Below, piece after piece: positions 1 to 8,996 of a stretch of 32,342 bases of DNA (the stretch's first letter is position 1; every line of letters starts with the position of its first letter). A program made the position numbers and the translations under genes. This DNA is from Nostoc sp. CCCryo 231-06 (lineage in GTDB: Bacteria > Cyanobacteriota > Cyanobacteriia > Cyanobacteriales > Nostocaceae). The notes below the pieces were generated by a model. It was not told where the DNA came from, did no database searches, and was given only the letters and a program-made list of their open reading frames with translations. The DNA lies in the NCBI GenBank assembly GCA_023522315.1, contig JAHCSU010000689.1, positions 1-32,342 on the forward strand, given 5' to 3'.

Positions 1-56
1 ATTGGGCATTGGGCATTGGGCATTGGGCATTGGGCATTGGGCATTGGGCATTGGTC
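1..56. repeat. Heptameric STRR (attgggc)n
   Basis: Eight tandem copies of the 7-mer attgggc, the last altered to attggtc. A C/T-rich stretch (about 70-98) follows and runs up to the stop codon of the minus-strand gene that begins here. The same composite (7-mer array plus ctccc-rich tract) recurs at 19322-19380 and 22275-22480. The left end may be truncated by the window edge. Confidence 0.9.
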
Positions 57-92
57 ATTAATAATTCTTTCTCCCCTGCTCCCCCTGCTCCC

Positions 93-1511
93 TCATCTTT
101 TCACTACTATTGGAACTGATGCTTTTGTTCGTAACTGTCTGGTTTGCTCGATAATTTGGTCTATGTCTTCTTGGGACAAACGCTGGACGTAGTTGATTTT
201 GATTTCCTCTAAGAAGTCAAAAAGTAAACTCTGAATTTCTGAAAGTACGTGTTTTTCCTTTATTTGAGATCCTAAGACTTTGCTAAAGGTTTCTACTAGT
301 TGACTGGTGAGTTTTGCGCCCACAGGGTCTTCAACAGCGCTAACTAAAGTTTTGTAAAGATTAGTTGTGATTTGGGTTGCCAATTGTTCGCTTAACTGAG
401 TTTGGGCTTGTCCCATGCCAGGAAGGTTCTGAAGGTTGCGGTAGACGGGGACTTGATGGAAGACGGTTTCGATGTTGTGGCGCAAAATGGCAACGATCGC
501 AGGTTGGATTTCGGGTAGCACTTGGTAGACAATTGTCTTTACTAAAAGACCTGCGATCGCTTCCACCTCATTTACATTATTAATATCTATGTAGGGACGT
601 AAATTTTCATGTTGTGAGAGCCAGTGCGTTAACTCACCCCGTTGAATTGAACCCTGAACCTGATTAATTACTCTCACCACTACTACTTCTGTGAGTTCTT
701 CGGCAAAATTGGCGACAATCCCCTGATGAATTTGCTTTCGCACTGGATGCAAATTCAATAACTGCGCTTGATCGAGACGGACTACTACAGGTAAGATTCG
801 CAACCACCGCCAAAATGGCAGTAGTAAAAATAGGTCGTACCAACGCCACAATAATGCTTCAAACCAGCTTAAACCAGGATGTCGGCGTCTAATAAAAAAA
901 GTACGCCCCAGCAATTCTACGCCAAATAAAATCACAAAGGGTAAGTCAATAATCCAGAAATTATCCACAAATTCGCCATTTTCACCGATTTGGCGGAAGT
1001 AGTTAGAGGCAATCAAAGGGCGGATGCTCTGGTTGAAAAAACTAATTTGTTGATCCCAGCCATTTTGTGATAAATAAGGCTGACTCCAAAAAGTGGCAAA
1101 GGACTGTTTTGCAGATTCATTACCGATGTGCGATCGCATCCGCTTTTTGATTTTTTCCAGAGTTCCACTTTTATTCACTCCCGCAAACGGGTTACTGTCA
1201 ATCATCTCGCTGCTAAGACGACTTATTTGTATTAGCCTGCTATTTACCTGAGAAGACTCTAACCCTGTTTGTCTGACTTGTTCTTCTAATGCGTCTATTG
1301 CTTCTAGATAACTTTTTGTGTCTCGATGGGGTTCAATACCTTTTATTGGGTCATAAATCTGAATAATTTGGGGAAGTTTTCGCAAGTAGAAATCTCGCCA
1401 AGGTACGTAACTTAAATTAAACAAAACTAAACCTAAATTTACTGTGGCAGTAATTGCCATAATTCTTTCAAACCAAAGATTCTGCTGCTTAGAAGATTTT
1501 ATATTTTTCAT
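93..1511 (-). CDS. Conserved cyanobacterial membrane protein, function unknown
   Basis: I recognise no characterised family. With the start used here the protein is 472 residues. It has a hydrophobic segment near residues 18-38 and two more around 185-205 and 215-245, the latter with a Trp/Arg-rich stretch between. The rest is amphipathic and probably helical, with a soluble C-terminal half of about 230 residues. The frame stays open to an ATG at 1652. Those extra 47 codons begin inside a dispersed repeat (1621-1642, also at 16174-16193), so I prefer the ATG at 1509-1511, after which the sequence looks protein-like; an ATG at 1530-1532 is also possible. None of these starts has a clear Shine-Dalgarno. 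The stop codon abuts a GGGAG-rich repeat tract. Existence of the gene is likely; function is unknown. Confidence 0.72.
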   Translation of the reverse strand: MKNIKSSKQQNLWFERIMAITATVNLGLVLFNLSYVPWRDFYLRKLPQIIQIYDPIKGIEPHRDTKSYLEAIDALEEQVRQTGLESSQVNSRLIQISRLSSEMIDSNPFAGVNKSGTLEKIKKRMRSHIGNESAKQSFATFWSQPYLSQNGWDQQISFFNQSIRPLIASNYFRQIGENGEFVDNFWIIDLPFVILFGVELLGRTFFIRRRHPGLSWFEALLWRWYDLFLLLPFWRWLRILPVVVRLDQAQLLNLHPVRKQIHQGIVANFAEELTEVVVVRVINQVQGSIQRGELTHWLSQHENLRPYIDINNVNEVEAIAGLLVKTIVYQVLPEIQPAIVAILRHNIETVFHQVPVYRNLQNLPGMGQAQTQLSEQLATQITTNLYKTLVSAVEDPVGAKLTSQLVETFSKVLGSQIKEKHVLSEIQSLLFDFLEEIKINYVQRLSQEDIDQIIEQTRQLRTKASVPIVVKR

Positions 1512-1993
1512 TTTTTGTATTTTATTATACATGTTTGGGGGGTTTGGAATATAAGCTCTTTCATTTATTAATTTTCGGCTCTTTCCAATCAATTGCAGCA
1601 ATTTGGAGTTGAGTAAACCCAGTAGGGGCGCACAGATGTGCATTGGCGTCAACTTAATCTGAAATCGGGGGTCAAAACCCGCTCCGTTCGCGCACCGTCT
1701 CCGATTGCCCTGGTTCTAACTTGACACAGGTGACAGATATATGCACTAGACTAATTTAGTGTTCAAGGGGTGAATTCGATTCAAATGATAATCGCTGTAT
1801 CTCTCCTAATACAAGATACTTCTTTTGGTGGATGACAAAAATTAGTTTTTGTATAGAAAGTTAAATTTGACAAAAATAAATCACAAATTATTCAGAAAAC
1901 ATTAAAAAATGGCAAAAAAAGTTATTAAACAAACTTAAAATGCAGCTGTTAACATTTATAATCCTGCTGATTTAACTCAAAGGAGTTTTAAGT
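1512..1993. other. Intergenic region with dispersed repeat and leader of the next gene
   Basis: The left part may still code for an extended N-terminus of the minus-strand membrane protein. Positions 1621-1642 carry a dispersed repeat (agtaggggcgcacagatgtg) shared with 16174-16193. The AT-rich right part presumably holds the promoter of the peptidoglycan-binding protein gene. A Shine-Dalgarno aaaggag lies just before its ATG. I see no RNA gene. Confidence 0.55.
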
Positions 1994-2719
1994 ATGTGGT
2001 GTGGGTTTGGAAAATCAAGCGTGAACTTTGCTGTTACTTGCCTGGTAACTGCTAGCGTCGTAATTGCAGATACAGGTTTCGCAGCCTCTCAGCGTAGCTA
2101 TACGCCCCAGCAATTCCGTGCTGTGTTGCGAGGGTTAGGCTATAACGTCAAGGTAAGTAATGGTGCTTTGACGGATCAGGAAACTAAAAAGGTAATTCGT
2201 GAATTTCAGACGGGTTATAAGCTAAAACCAGTTGATGGGATAGCAGGGCCAAAAACCCAAGCTTATGCTGCTAACATCGTTCAAATTTTGCATACAAATT
2301 TGAATGCAGTGGTAAAGCCAAATCCTCCCCTGTCGCGCGATCGTTTTTATGGTTCCCGCACAGAAGAAGTGGTGAAGGAGTATCAGAAGAAATATCAGTT
2401 GCAAGAAACTGGAATTGCTAATTTAGCACTCCGCCAAAAGCTGAATGAAGAAGCAAAGACAGTCTTCAGTCAGCCGACAGCTACACCAACACCTAAACCG
2501 ACGGCTAAACCGATGTCTACACCGAGGTCTAAACCGACGGCTACACCGATGTCTACACCGATGTCTACACCGATGTCTACACCGATGGCTACACCGACAG
2601 CTACACCGATGGCTACACCGACAGCTACACCGACAGCTACACCGACAGCTACACCGACAGCTACACCGACAGCTACGCCAACAGCTACACCGACAGCTAC
2701 ACCAACAACTAGACCCTAA
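1994..2719 (+). CDS. Secreted peptidoglycan-binding protein with Thr/Pro/Ala repeat tail
   Basis: A 241-residue exported protein. A signal peptide covers about residues 1-31, with hydrophobic core around 12-25 and AA-S before the mature chain. Two PG_binding_1-like modules follow at about 37-90 (with DGIAGPKT) and 96-152 (with [14 protein letters not shown]). The tail, from about 160 to the end, is a low-complexity TATP/PMSTP array encoded by a 12-bp repeat. Domains of this family bind cell-wall peptide or glycan, and the tail resembles a wall-spanning linker, but no catalytic domain follows it, so this is a binder rather than an evident hydrolase. A good Shine-Dalgarno (aaaggag) precedes the ATG. 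It converges with the protease gene, with 31 bp between the stops. The repeat keeps other frames open across it; those are not genes. Confidence 0.88.
   Translation: MWCGFGKSSVNFAVTCLVTASVVIADTGFAASQRSYTPQQFRAVLRGLGYNVKVSNGALTDQETKKVIREFQTGYKLKPVDGIAGPKTQAYAANIVQILHTNLNAVVKPNPPLSRDRFYGSRTEEVVKEYQKKYQLQETGIANLALRQKLNEEAKTVFSQPTATPTPKPTAKPMSTPRSKPTATPMSTPMSTPMSTPMATPTATPMATPTATPTATPTATPTATPTATPTATPTATPTTRP
2475..2712 (+). repeat. 12-bp coding minisatellite (TATP repeats)
   Basis: About twenty tandem units of the form acagctacaccg, with variants atgtctacaccg and atggctacaccg. Each unit is four codons, so unit gain or loss keeps the frame. Blocks of identical units suggest recent expansion. Confidence 0.9.
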
Positions 2720-2750
2720 TCGCCACCAAAAACTCCTACCCCAAAACCTC

Positions 2751-3683
2751 TTAAGTCATCTGATTTGGTTCTTCTAGGGGTCTGCCCTTGGGTGTAGGTA
2801 GACTTGGACGGCGGTCATTGTAAGGCATAGGAATGTACTGGACGCTGGGTCGGCCTCCTTGTGGCTGTGGGTACAGATCCATGAGATCATAAATAGAATG
2901 GGGCAGTCCGACGGTTACGGGCAGCCCCATTTCTGTTGCTTCCTCTATAGTGATGGGATAGTCGTGGGTGACGCGCCCGGTTGTCAAGGCTTCGATAATC
3001 GACTCGATATTTTCTGGCAGAACTTTTTGTTTGGGTATACTGTCTTTTAGCAGAGTTCGTACAAACCTTTGTACCTGCCCAATTGCTTTGCGTGAGAGGT
3101 CGGCCATAATTAGAGTTTGGTCATCAATCTCACTGATGGGTTTATCTTCGACTACTTTTAAGATACTTGCTGCTGGGTAGTTACCCAATTGGGGATCAAC
3201 TGGCCCTAAGACAGCGTTAGCATCCATAATAATTTCATCAGAGGCGATCGCAAGCATTGTACCGCCACTCATGGCATAGTGGGGTACAAAGACTGTAACT
3301 TTTGCCTGGTGGCGAATTAATGCTCTGGCGATTTGTTCTGTAGCTAAAACCAAACCCCCAGGAGTGTGCAAAATTAAGTCAATCGGCACATCTGGGGGTG
3401 TGAGGCGAATTGCTCGCAATATTTGTTCTGAGTCTTCGATAGTAATGTAGCGAGATAAGGGAATTCCCAGGAAGCTAAGGGACTCTTGGCGGTGAATGAG
3501 CAAAATTACCCGACTATTGCGTTCCTGCTGGAATTGTTGTAAAGCACGCAAGCGGCGATATTCTATTTGACGTTTTTGCCAAAGGGGTTGTAAAGAAGTC
3601 AGAAGCAGGAAAATCCAGAATAAATCACCAATACCAAAGCCCATAAATATTAATTCTTGTTCAAAAATAACGGTTGTCGTCAT
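2751..3683 (-). CDS. Membrane-anchored SDH/ClpP-like serine protease
   Basis: A 310-residue protein of the ClpP/crotonase fold, closest by motif to the serine dehydrogenase proteinase (SDH, PF01972) and SppA-like group. An N-terminal hydrophobic segment (about 17-34) likely anchors it. The fold motifs are DLILHTPGG (about 102-110), AMSGGTMLAIASDEI (137-151, with S139 the probable nucleophile) and ANAVLGPVDPQLG (155-167). The C-terminal tail is Pro/Arg-rich. The family cleaves peptides near membranes; the substrate is unknown. An internal Met at residue 14 is an alternative start; neither start has a clear Shine-Dalgarno. The gene is monocistronic, converging with the peptidoglycan-binding gene and divergent from the AbrB-PIN module, with a shared upstream region of about 120 bp. 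Confidence 0.85.
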   Translation of the reverse strand: MTTTVIFEQELIFMGFGIGDLFWIFLLLTSLQPLWQKRQIEYRRLRALQQFQQERNSRVILLIHRQESLSFLGIPLSRYITIEDSEQILRAIRLTPPDVPIDLILHTPGGLVLATEQIARALIRHQAKVTVFVPHYAMSGGTMLAIASDEIIMDANAVLGPVDPQLGNYPAASILKVVEDKPISEIDDQTLIMADLSRKAIGQVQRFVRTLLKDSIPKQKVLPENIESIIEALTTGRVTHDYPITIEEATEMGLPVTVGLPHSIYDLMDLYPQPQGGRPSVQYIPMPYNDRRPSLPTPKGRPLEEPNQMT

Positions 3684-3801
3684 TATTGTGACAATTTTTG
3701 GGCGATCGCAGTTCTATCCGTAGGTTTAATTTAGTAAGGCAGGATGTATATACTCAAGTAAGGATTCCTTACTTTTGATAGCAAATGCTAGGAGGCAAGT
3801 C

Positions 3802-4023
3802 ATGCTCGCCAAGTTAACTTCTAAGAATCAACTAACGTTGCCTAAAAGTATTACTCGTGAAATCGGGGAGGCTGAGTATTTTGAGGTAAAGGTGGAGGGG
3901 GGGCAAATTATTCTGACTCCTGTAAAAATTCATCGGGCTGATGCGGTTCGATCTAAGCTGGCGGATTTAGGGCTGAGTGAGCAGGATGTGGCTGATGCGG
4001 TGGCTTGGGCGCGTCAGTCGTGA
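3802..4023 (+). CDS. AbrB/SpoVT-type antitoxin
   Basis: A 73-residue protein with the swapped-hairpin AbrB fold signature at its N-terminus: LTSKNQLTLPKSITREIG, then a strand-rich VKVEGGQIILTPV. The C-terminal half is helical and would contact the toxin. I start it at ATG 3802 because an aggagg Shine-Dalgarno sits at 3790-3795, six bases upstream; an earlier in-frame TTG at 3775 has no such support. The stop codon overlaps the toxin start by one base (TGATG), a typical coupled toxin-antitoxin arrangement. Antitoxins of this kind bind their own promoter and neutralise the toxin, so autoregulation is expected but not shown. Confidence 0.86.
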   Translation: MLAKLTSKNQLTLPKSITREIGEAEYFEVKVEGGQIILTPVKIHRADAVRSKLADLGLSEQDVADAVAWARQS

Positions 4024-4445
4024 TGGGTTGTCCACGGGTGGTAATTGATACTAGTATCATCATCTCGGCGCTGATATTTGGGGGCAGAGTATCTAGGCTT
4101 CGTTTGGCATGGCAGGACGATCTCTTCACTCCCCTGGTTTCTAAAGCGACAACGACTGAGTTAATCCGAGTGCTGGCTTATCCAAAGTTTAAGCTCACGC
4201 CAACTGAGCAAGAAGATTTACTATCGGATTACATCCTCTTTTGTGAAGCTGTAGCGATGCCCGACCGCTTGCCTGTAATTCCTGAATGTCGTGACCCGTT
4301 TGATGTGCCTTTTTTACTTTTGCCTATAGTTAGTGAGGCGGATTATCTCGTGACGGGCGATCGCGATTTACTCAGTCTAAAAGATAATTTTTCTTGCCCG
4401 ATTATCACGGCTGAAGATTTTCTAAATGTTATTGATGGTCAGTAA
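4023..4445 (+). CDS. PIN-domain toxin (COG1569-type putative RNase)
   Basis: A 140-residue PIN-domain protein, partner of the upstream AbrB-like antitoxin. Acidic residues expected for metal binding are visible: D9 in VVIDTSII, E46 in TTTELIRV, D91/D94 in RDPFDVPFL and D113/D115 in TGDRDLL. PIN toxins are magnesium-dependent RNases; the RNA target is unknown. The start is the ATG in the overlapping TGATG with the antitoxin stop. A slightly longer frame from TTG 4005 would overlap the antitoxin by 19 bases and is less likely. All catalytic positions look intact, so the toxin is probably active. Confidence 0.87.
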   Translation: MGCPRVVIDTSIIISALIFGGRVSRLRLAWQDDLFTPLVSKATTTELIRVLAYPKFKLTPTEQEDLLSDYILFCEAVAMPDRLPVIPECRDPFDVPFLLLPIVSEADYLVTGDRDLLSLKDNFSCPIITAEDFLNVIDGQ

Positions 4446-4589
4446 CCCTAATTTTTCCGGTGATGCTGTAGGTTTAAAATTTACTAACCACACTATGATT
4501 ATTTTGTATAGTGCCTAAGTCGGATTTTTTATAAAACTTAATATTATTAATAAAAGTCTACCTATACCTTACCAGCATAGGAAGCGCTA

Positions 4590-4613
4590 TATGAATTACG
4601 AATTACGAATTAT
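4590..4613. repeat. STRR (aattacg)n across a stop codon
   Basis: Three imperfect copies of the heptamer aattacg/aattat. The stop codon of the minus-strand kinase-WD40 gene lies inside the last copy. Confidence 0.75.
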
Positions 4614-6499
4614 CCCCGTCGCCAAATCTTGATAGTATCGTCATCACCACCACTAACTAGGGTTTGACCATCGGGACTGAAGGCGACGCATCGAACATAA
4701 CTGGAATGCCCTATAAGTGTGCTGATTTCTGTGCCACTGTGTACGTGCCACAGTTTGATAGTGTTGTCCCAACTGCCACTAGCAAGAAATTGCCCATCCT
4801 GGCTAAAGGCAACTGACCAAACTGAATCAGAATGACCAATGAGAGTCCGAATTTCTCTGCCTGTATTTACATGCCACAGTTTAATTGTGTTGTCACCACT
4901 GCCACTGGCGATAATTTCCGCATCCTTGCTAAAGGCGATACAGTTGACGAAGAAGGAATGGCCTAATAATGTGCAAATGTTTCTGCCTGTGTATACCTGC
5001 CATAATTTAATGGTGTAATCAGTACTGGCACTAGCCACAAGCTGTCTATCTTTGCTATTAGTTGCAGGCGTTCTTGGAGAGTAGGCGACTGACGAAACTG
5101 AGTCAGAATGGCCTATGAGAGTTTGGGTTTCTATGCCTGTGTGTACTTGCCACAGTTTAATTGTGCAGTCAACACTACCACTAGCCAGAAATTTGCCATC
5201 TGGACTAAAGGCAACGGAATTCACCCAATTAGTATGACCAGTGAGAGTACGAATTTCTTTGCCTATGTTTACATCCCATAATTTGATGGTGTTATCCCAA
5301 CTACCGCTAGCTAAGATTTCCGAGTTCAAGTCTGCAACTCCCGCAGATTTGCCTGACTCCCTTTGATAAGAAAGCTTTGAAGAGACTGGGCTAAAGGCGA
5401 CGGAATGAACCATACTGGAATGACCAGAAGACCAACGACCTAGTTGACGCACTAGCTTGCCAGTACCGAGTTGCCAAAGTTTAATAGTATGGTCATTACT
5501 GCCGCTAGCAATAAATTGCCCGTCTGAGCTAATGGCGATCGCATGAACCATACTAGAATGACCTTTGAGGGTCTGTACACATTGCCACTTCTGTTGATCT
5601 AATACAAGTGGAGGTGGTTTAAGTCTAGGCGTTATCATTAAGTTAGATGATATTGGTGCAATCTTATCGCCACCCGTATCAGAACCCAATAAATCTAACC
5701 ACTCCTGCACAGACTGGGGACGATAGGTGGACTCCAAATCCATGCCGCACATAATAGTCTGATTCACCCTGTCGCTGATCTTAGGATTAAAATATTGTGG
5801 TGGCTCTAAATTAACATTGTGACGCCTATCATCTGCACTCGTCGGTATAACTGCGGTAAGCAAATTATACAAAGTAGCAGCTAAGGCGTAGATATCAATA
5901 TATTCTCCGCGTGGCGCTTCTGATTCATACTGCTCAGGTGGGGCAAAACCAGGAGTACGATACACTGTATGCCTTTGGATCATATTGGGAATAAATTCTC
6001 TAGCGATGCCAAAATCTATCAGCACTGCTTCTGATTTATCAATGCGGATCATAATATTACGTGGTTTGAGATCCCGATGCAGCAGCCCTTTAGAGTGAAT
6101 TAGCGTTAAAGCTTCCCCAATTTGCCTGATATACAGTAGCGCTTCTGCTTCTGATAGCACCCCCATCCGTCTCAGGCGCTGTCCTAAGTCTTCGCCTTCG
6201 ATGTAATCCATCACCATGCAGGGCAAATTTCCCTCATCAAAGATGGTTTCTATCTGTACTATATGAGGATGGTGACACACAGCTAGCCGAACTGCTTCAT
6301 CACGGAAGTCTTGCCGTAACTTGTTTCGGTGGAGTATCCAGGCGGGGTGATTCAGGATTTCTTCTTTGAGAGTTTTAATCACTCGCAGTTGATTCCGTTG
6401 ATTTCTGGCAAGATAAGTAATGCCAATTCCGCCTTCACCTAATTGGCTTTCAATAATGTACCGTCCACCGAATAAAGACTTTCCTGCATTCCACACCAT
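4610..6499 (-). CDS. Ser/Thr protein kinase with C-terminal seven-bladed WD40 propeller
   Basis: A 629-residue protein. The N-terminal Hanks-type kinase (about 10-275) has the glycine loop GEGGIG (21-26), Lys43 in [13 protein letters not shown] (141-148), DFG (162-164) and an APPEQYE activation segment, so it should be catalytically competent. From about 310 to the end there are seven WD40 repeats, each closing on a motif like [12 protein letters not shown], enough for one complete propeller, presumably a protein-binding platform. Repeats 2 and 4 have insertions before the ASGS strand; the first (about 5322-5390) contains a hairpin-like DNA element. There is no transmembrane segment, so it is cytoplasmic. 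The gene diverges from the heme/HAMP sensor across about 290 bp. Substrate unknown. The stop codon is embedded in an aattacg STRR. Confidence 0.93.
   Translation of the reverse strand: MVWNAGKSLFGGRYIIESQLGEGGIGITYLARNQRNQLRVIKTLKEEILNHPAWILHRNKLRQDFRDEAVRLAVCHHPHIVQIETIFDEGNLPCMVMDYIEGEDLGQRLRRMGVLSEAEALLYIRQIGEALTLIHSKGLLHRDLKPRNIMIRIDKSEAVLIDFGIAREFIPNMIQRHTVYRTPGFAPPEQYESEAPRGEYIDIYALAATLYNLLTAVIPTSADDRRHNVNLEPPQYFNPKISDRVNQTIMCGMDLESTYRPQSVQEWLDLLGSDTGGDKIAPISSNLMITPRLKPPPLVLDQQKWQCVQTLKGHSSMVHAIAISSDGQFIASGSNDHTIKLWQLGTGKLVRQLGRWSSGHSSMVHSVAFSPVSSKLSYQRESGKSAGVADLNSEILASGSWDNTIKLWDVNIGKEIRTLTGHTNWVNSVAFSPDGKFLASGSVDCTIKLWQVHTGIETQTLIGHSDSVSSVAYSPRTPATNSKDRQLVASASTDYTIKLWQVYTGRNICTLLGHSFFVNCIAFSKDAEIIASGSGDNTIKLWHVNTGREIRTLIGHSDSVWSVAFSQDGQFLASGSWDNTIKLWHVHSGTEISTLIGHSSYVRCVAFSPDGQTLVSGGDDDTIKIWRRG
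5328..5350. repeat. Hairpin-like element inside a WD40 blade
   Basis: An imperfect inverted repeat, aagtctgc and gcagattt around a 7-nt loop, with one mismatch. It falls in the non-conserved insertion of WD40 repeat 2. It resembles the dispersed hairpin repeats in intergenic DNA here and may be an in-frame insertion. Confidence 0.45.
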
Positions 6500-6789
6500 T
6501 AGTAATATTTTACAATTCCTGGTATTTATTTTGGCACGGTATTCAGTTCAGCCAACACGAATTTTTGGAAATTCAATTTTGTTTTGCTGTTGTAGCTTTT
6601 TGAATGAGTTACTTAGAGAACATTTTCATTAACCTCAATAATTACTAATATAGAGTTGGGTATACCCTAATAGTTTTAGCTAAACTATACTTTTACACCA
6701 AAATTTTATTTTATTGTTCATGCTAAAGTAAACGATGGCTTTAGCTATATTTGGTCATAAATAATTTGACTTGTAGGTAATGTGAAATT

Positions 6790-7698
6790 ATGCTAAATAA
6801 TCTGAACCTGAAACAAAAGTTTACAATTTTGCTACTGGTAATTCTGACATTCGGTCTGAGCTTGAGTGGATTTGCTCTTTCTTCTCTGCTTAGAGAGAAT
6901 GCTAAACAAGATATTAGCTCAACAGGTCTTATGCTCATGCAAACCATGAGTTCTATTCGTAAATATACCAATACTCAAGTTAATCCAGAGCTAGCTGATA
7001 AATTGGCAACTGAGTTTTTGCCGCAAAGTGTGCCTGCATACTCAGCACGGGAGGTATTTGATATTTTACGAAAAACACCAGACTACCGTGACTTCTTTTA
7101 TAAAGAAGCAACTCTCAATCCTACAAATCTTCGGGATAAGGCTGACGGTTTTGAAACGGAAATTGTAGAAAGGTTCAGAAATAAATCAGACCTTAAAGAA
7201 GTGAGTGGATTTCGCTCAATTCCTGGTCAGGATATCTTTTATATTGCTCGTCCCTTACCAGTTTCTGAACAAAGTTGTCTGGTCTGTCATAGTGTACCCG
7301 AAGCTGCACCTCCAAGTATGATTAATCTTTATGGTACAGCTAATGGATTTGGGTGGAAGCTAAATGAAATTGTCGGCGCTCAGATTATTACAGTACCAGC
7401 AAATAACGTCATCAACAAAGCCCATCAGTCTTCCTTACTAATTATTCTAATTGTATCAACTATTTTTATAGCTACTATCCTGTTCGTAAACTATTTCTTG
7501 AATCGACAAGTTGTTATGCCTCTCAAACGCATGACTCGCATCGCCGAAGAAGTTAGTACTGGACACATGGATGTTGAATTCGAGCAGATGTCTAATGATG
7601 AAATCGGTAATTTAGCTAAAGCCTTTAAACGGATGCAGTTAAGTTTAGAAATGGCAATGAAAAGAATCAAACGCACTCAGGGAGGTATCGGCGACTAA
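6790..7698 (+). CDS. Membrane sensor with Tll0287-like (DUF3365) heme domain and HAMP, no output domain
   Basis: A 302-residue protein. TM1 is about 11-31 and TM2 about 204-227, flanking a periplasmic or lumenal domain of the DUF3365/Tll0287-like type. That domain has the c-type heme motif CLVCH (C163, C166, H167) near its end, followed by NLYGTANGFGWKLNEIVGAQ. A HAMP domain (about 228-282) follows, then a short basic tail; the protein stops with no histidine kinase, cyclase or methyl-accepting region. Related proteins sense redox state or small ligands through covalently attached heme. With no output domain it must act through a partner. It sits between two Ser/Thr kinase genes, divergent from one and convergent with the other. 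No frameshift is apparent, since the stop is followed directly by AT-rich intergenic DNA. Confidence 0.88.
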   Translation: MLNNLNLKQKFTILLLVILTFGLSLSGFALSSLLRENAKQDISSTGLMLMQTMSSIRKYTNTQVNPELADKLATEFLPQSVPAYSAREVFDILRKTPDYRDFFYKEATLNPTNLRDKADGFETEIVERFRNKSDLKEVSGFRSIPGQDIFYIARPLPVSEQSCLVCHSVPEAAPPSMINLYGTANGFGWKLNEIVGAQIITVPANNVINKAHQSSLLIILIVSTIFIATILFVNYFLNRQVVMPLKRMTRIAEEVSTGHMDVEFEQMSNDEIGNLAKAFKRMQLSLEMAMKRIKRTQGGIGD

Positions 7699-7745
7699 AA
7701 AATTAAAAATTGAAATTATCCTTTAACCAGTGTTAATGTTAATAT

Positions 7746-8996
7746 TTATGAAAATAAGCTTTTTTTGAATTCAAAAGCTGCTTTAAAGTCAGGAATTTCC
7801 CTGGCGATGAGTTCAATAAATTGGTCAGGTGAAATATAAGGATTTTCAGCGAATATTTCTTCTATAACTAGATTTGCCATTGGCCCAATGTGGTAAGCTA
7901 ACTCTTGCTGACAACGTTTGAGAAATGCTCGTTGGAGCGAAGGTTGCTGTTCTTTAATTCGCCCATTTTGCGGAATAGCCGGTGAAGTAGGTGAACTAAA
8001 AATTGTTTCTCCAGGTTGGTTGTATGACGGCGATATTGCCGACATAGCCTGAAATTCAGGATTAAATACGGTGGGGGGCAAATCATCAAGCATGATTGCA
8101 CGAGACATTACCACTTCTGGTTCTCCAATCCGCTCTAAATCTATAAGAACTTCCCTAGCTGTTTGATATCGCTTGTTAGGTCTATCTGCCAACATCTGAT
8201 CGAGTACTTGAGTGAACCCATCAGTAACATAGGTATAATAACGCCAGTTCCATTCTAAGGAATATTGATCCATTAGTAAGGATGGATCTCTACCTGTGAG
8301 TAGTACAATAGCTGTTACCCCTAAAGCATAAAGGTCACTAGAGGGAGAACATAAACCCAAGCTAATCTGTTCGCGGGGAGCATACCCCACTTTCCCGACA
8401 AGGGACATTTTGCCAACAAAGGTCACCTGGTGGTTAGAACTTCTTCCTTCATTCATGTCAGCAATTTGCTTGCCTACACCGAAATCAATCAGCACTGGCA
8501 GATCCTTGCCATCAGGTAACATAATGTTATCAGGCGAAATATCTCGATGGATGATGTTGTGCTGGTGAACATATTCTAAAACAGGCAGTAGATTTTTTAG
8601 CCACTCCATAACTTCCTCTTGGGAAAAGTTTCTGCCTTGACGTTGAAGTTCTCCTAGCACCCTAGAATATGTTTTACCGTCAACATACTCTTGTACTAGG
8701 AATAACCGACCATCTCCTTCAAAGCAAGCCAAAAATTTGGGAATTTGAGGATGTTGCAATTGATGAAGAATTTTTGCCTCTCTTTTAAATAAGTTGCGAT
8801 ATTGTTCCAGTCCACTCTCCCCTGTGCCAATGGGTGCAAACTCCTTGAGAACACAAGCTTCATTAAACCGACGAGTGTCAAAGGCCAAGTAAGTTCGCCC
8901 CAATCCTCCCTGTCCCAGAAGTTTTTGGATAATATAGCGGTTATCGATTAGAGTTCCAGCAGCTATTTCTGGTCTTGTGATATGGGACTGTGACAT
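7746..8996 (-). CDS. Ser/Thr protein kinase with C-terminal helical domain
   Basis: A 416-residue protein. The kinase domain (about 20-290) has GQGGLG (28-33), Lys51 in VLKEF, HRDISPDN (140-147), DFG (171-173) and a YAPREQ activation segment. HRDISPDN instead of HRDLKPxN is common in cyanobacterial kinases of this type. A Pro/Ser-rich linker (about 297-350) leads to a conserved-looking helical module (about 352-416) with YHIGPMANLVIEEIF and PDQFIELIAREIPDF. I believe similar modules occur at the C-termini of other cyanobacterial signalling proteins, but I cannot name it with confidence. There is no membrane segment. It converges with the heme/HAMP sensor with 47 bp between the stops, consistent with a shared pathway but not proof of one. 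Confidence 0.92.
   Translation of the reverse strand: MSQSHITRPEIAAGTLIDNRYIIQKLLGQGGLGRTYLAFDTRRFNEACVLKEFAPIGTGESGLEQYRNLFKREAKILHQLQHPQIPKFLACFEGDGRLFLVQEYVDGKTYSRVLGELQRQGRNFSQEEVMEWLKNLLPVLEYVHQHNIIHRDISPDNIMLPDGKDLPVLIDFGVGKQIADMNEGRSSNHQVTFVGKMSLVGKVGYAPREQISLGLCSPSSDLYALGVTAIVLLTGRDPSLLMDQYSLEWNWRYYTYVTDGFTQVLDQMLADRPNKRYQTAREVLIDLERIGEPEVVMSRAIMLDDLPPTVFNPEFQAMSAISPSYNQPGETIFSSPTSPAIPQNGRIKEQQPSLQRAFLKRCQQELAYHIGPMANLVIEEIFAENPYISPDQFIELIAREIPDFKAAFEFKKSLFS

Noticed and set aside
1-56. CRISPR or telomere-like array
   Set aside because: Seven-base units without spacers fit the known STRR class.
1732-1800. tRNA-like stretch with gaattcgattcaaat
   Set aside because: Could not form a cloverleaf with proper acceptor and anticodon stems.
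2445-2777. 110-codon plus-strand frame rich in LHRQ
   Set aside because: It is the alternate frame of the 12-bp repeat in the peptidoglycan-binding gene; no own start signal.
3775-3801. Upstream TTG start for the AbrB antitoxin
   Set aside because: The aggagg at 3790-3795 lies inside that extension and points to ATG 3802.
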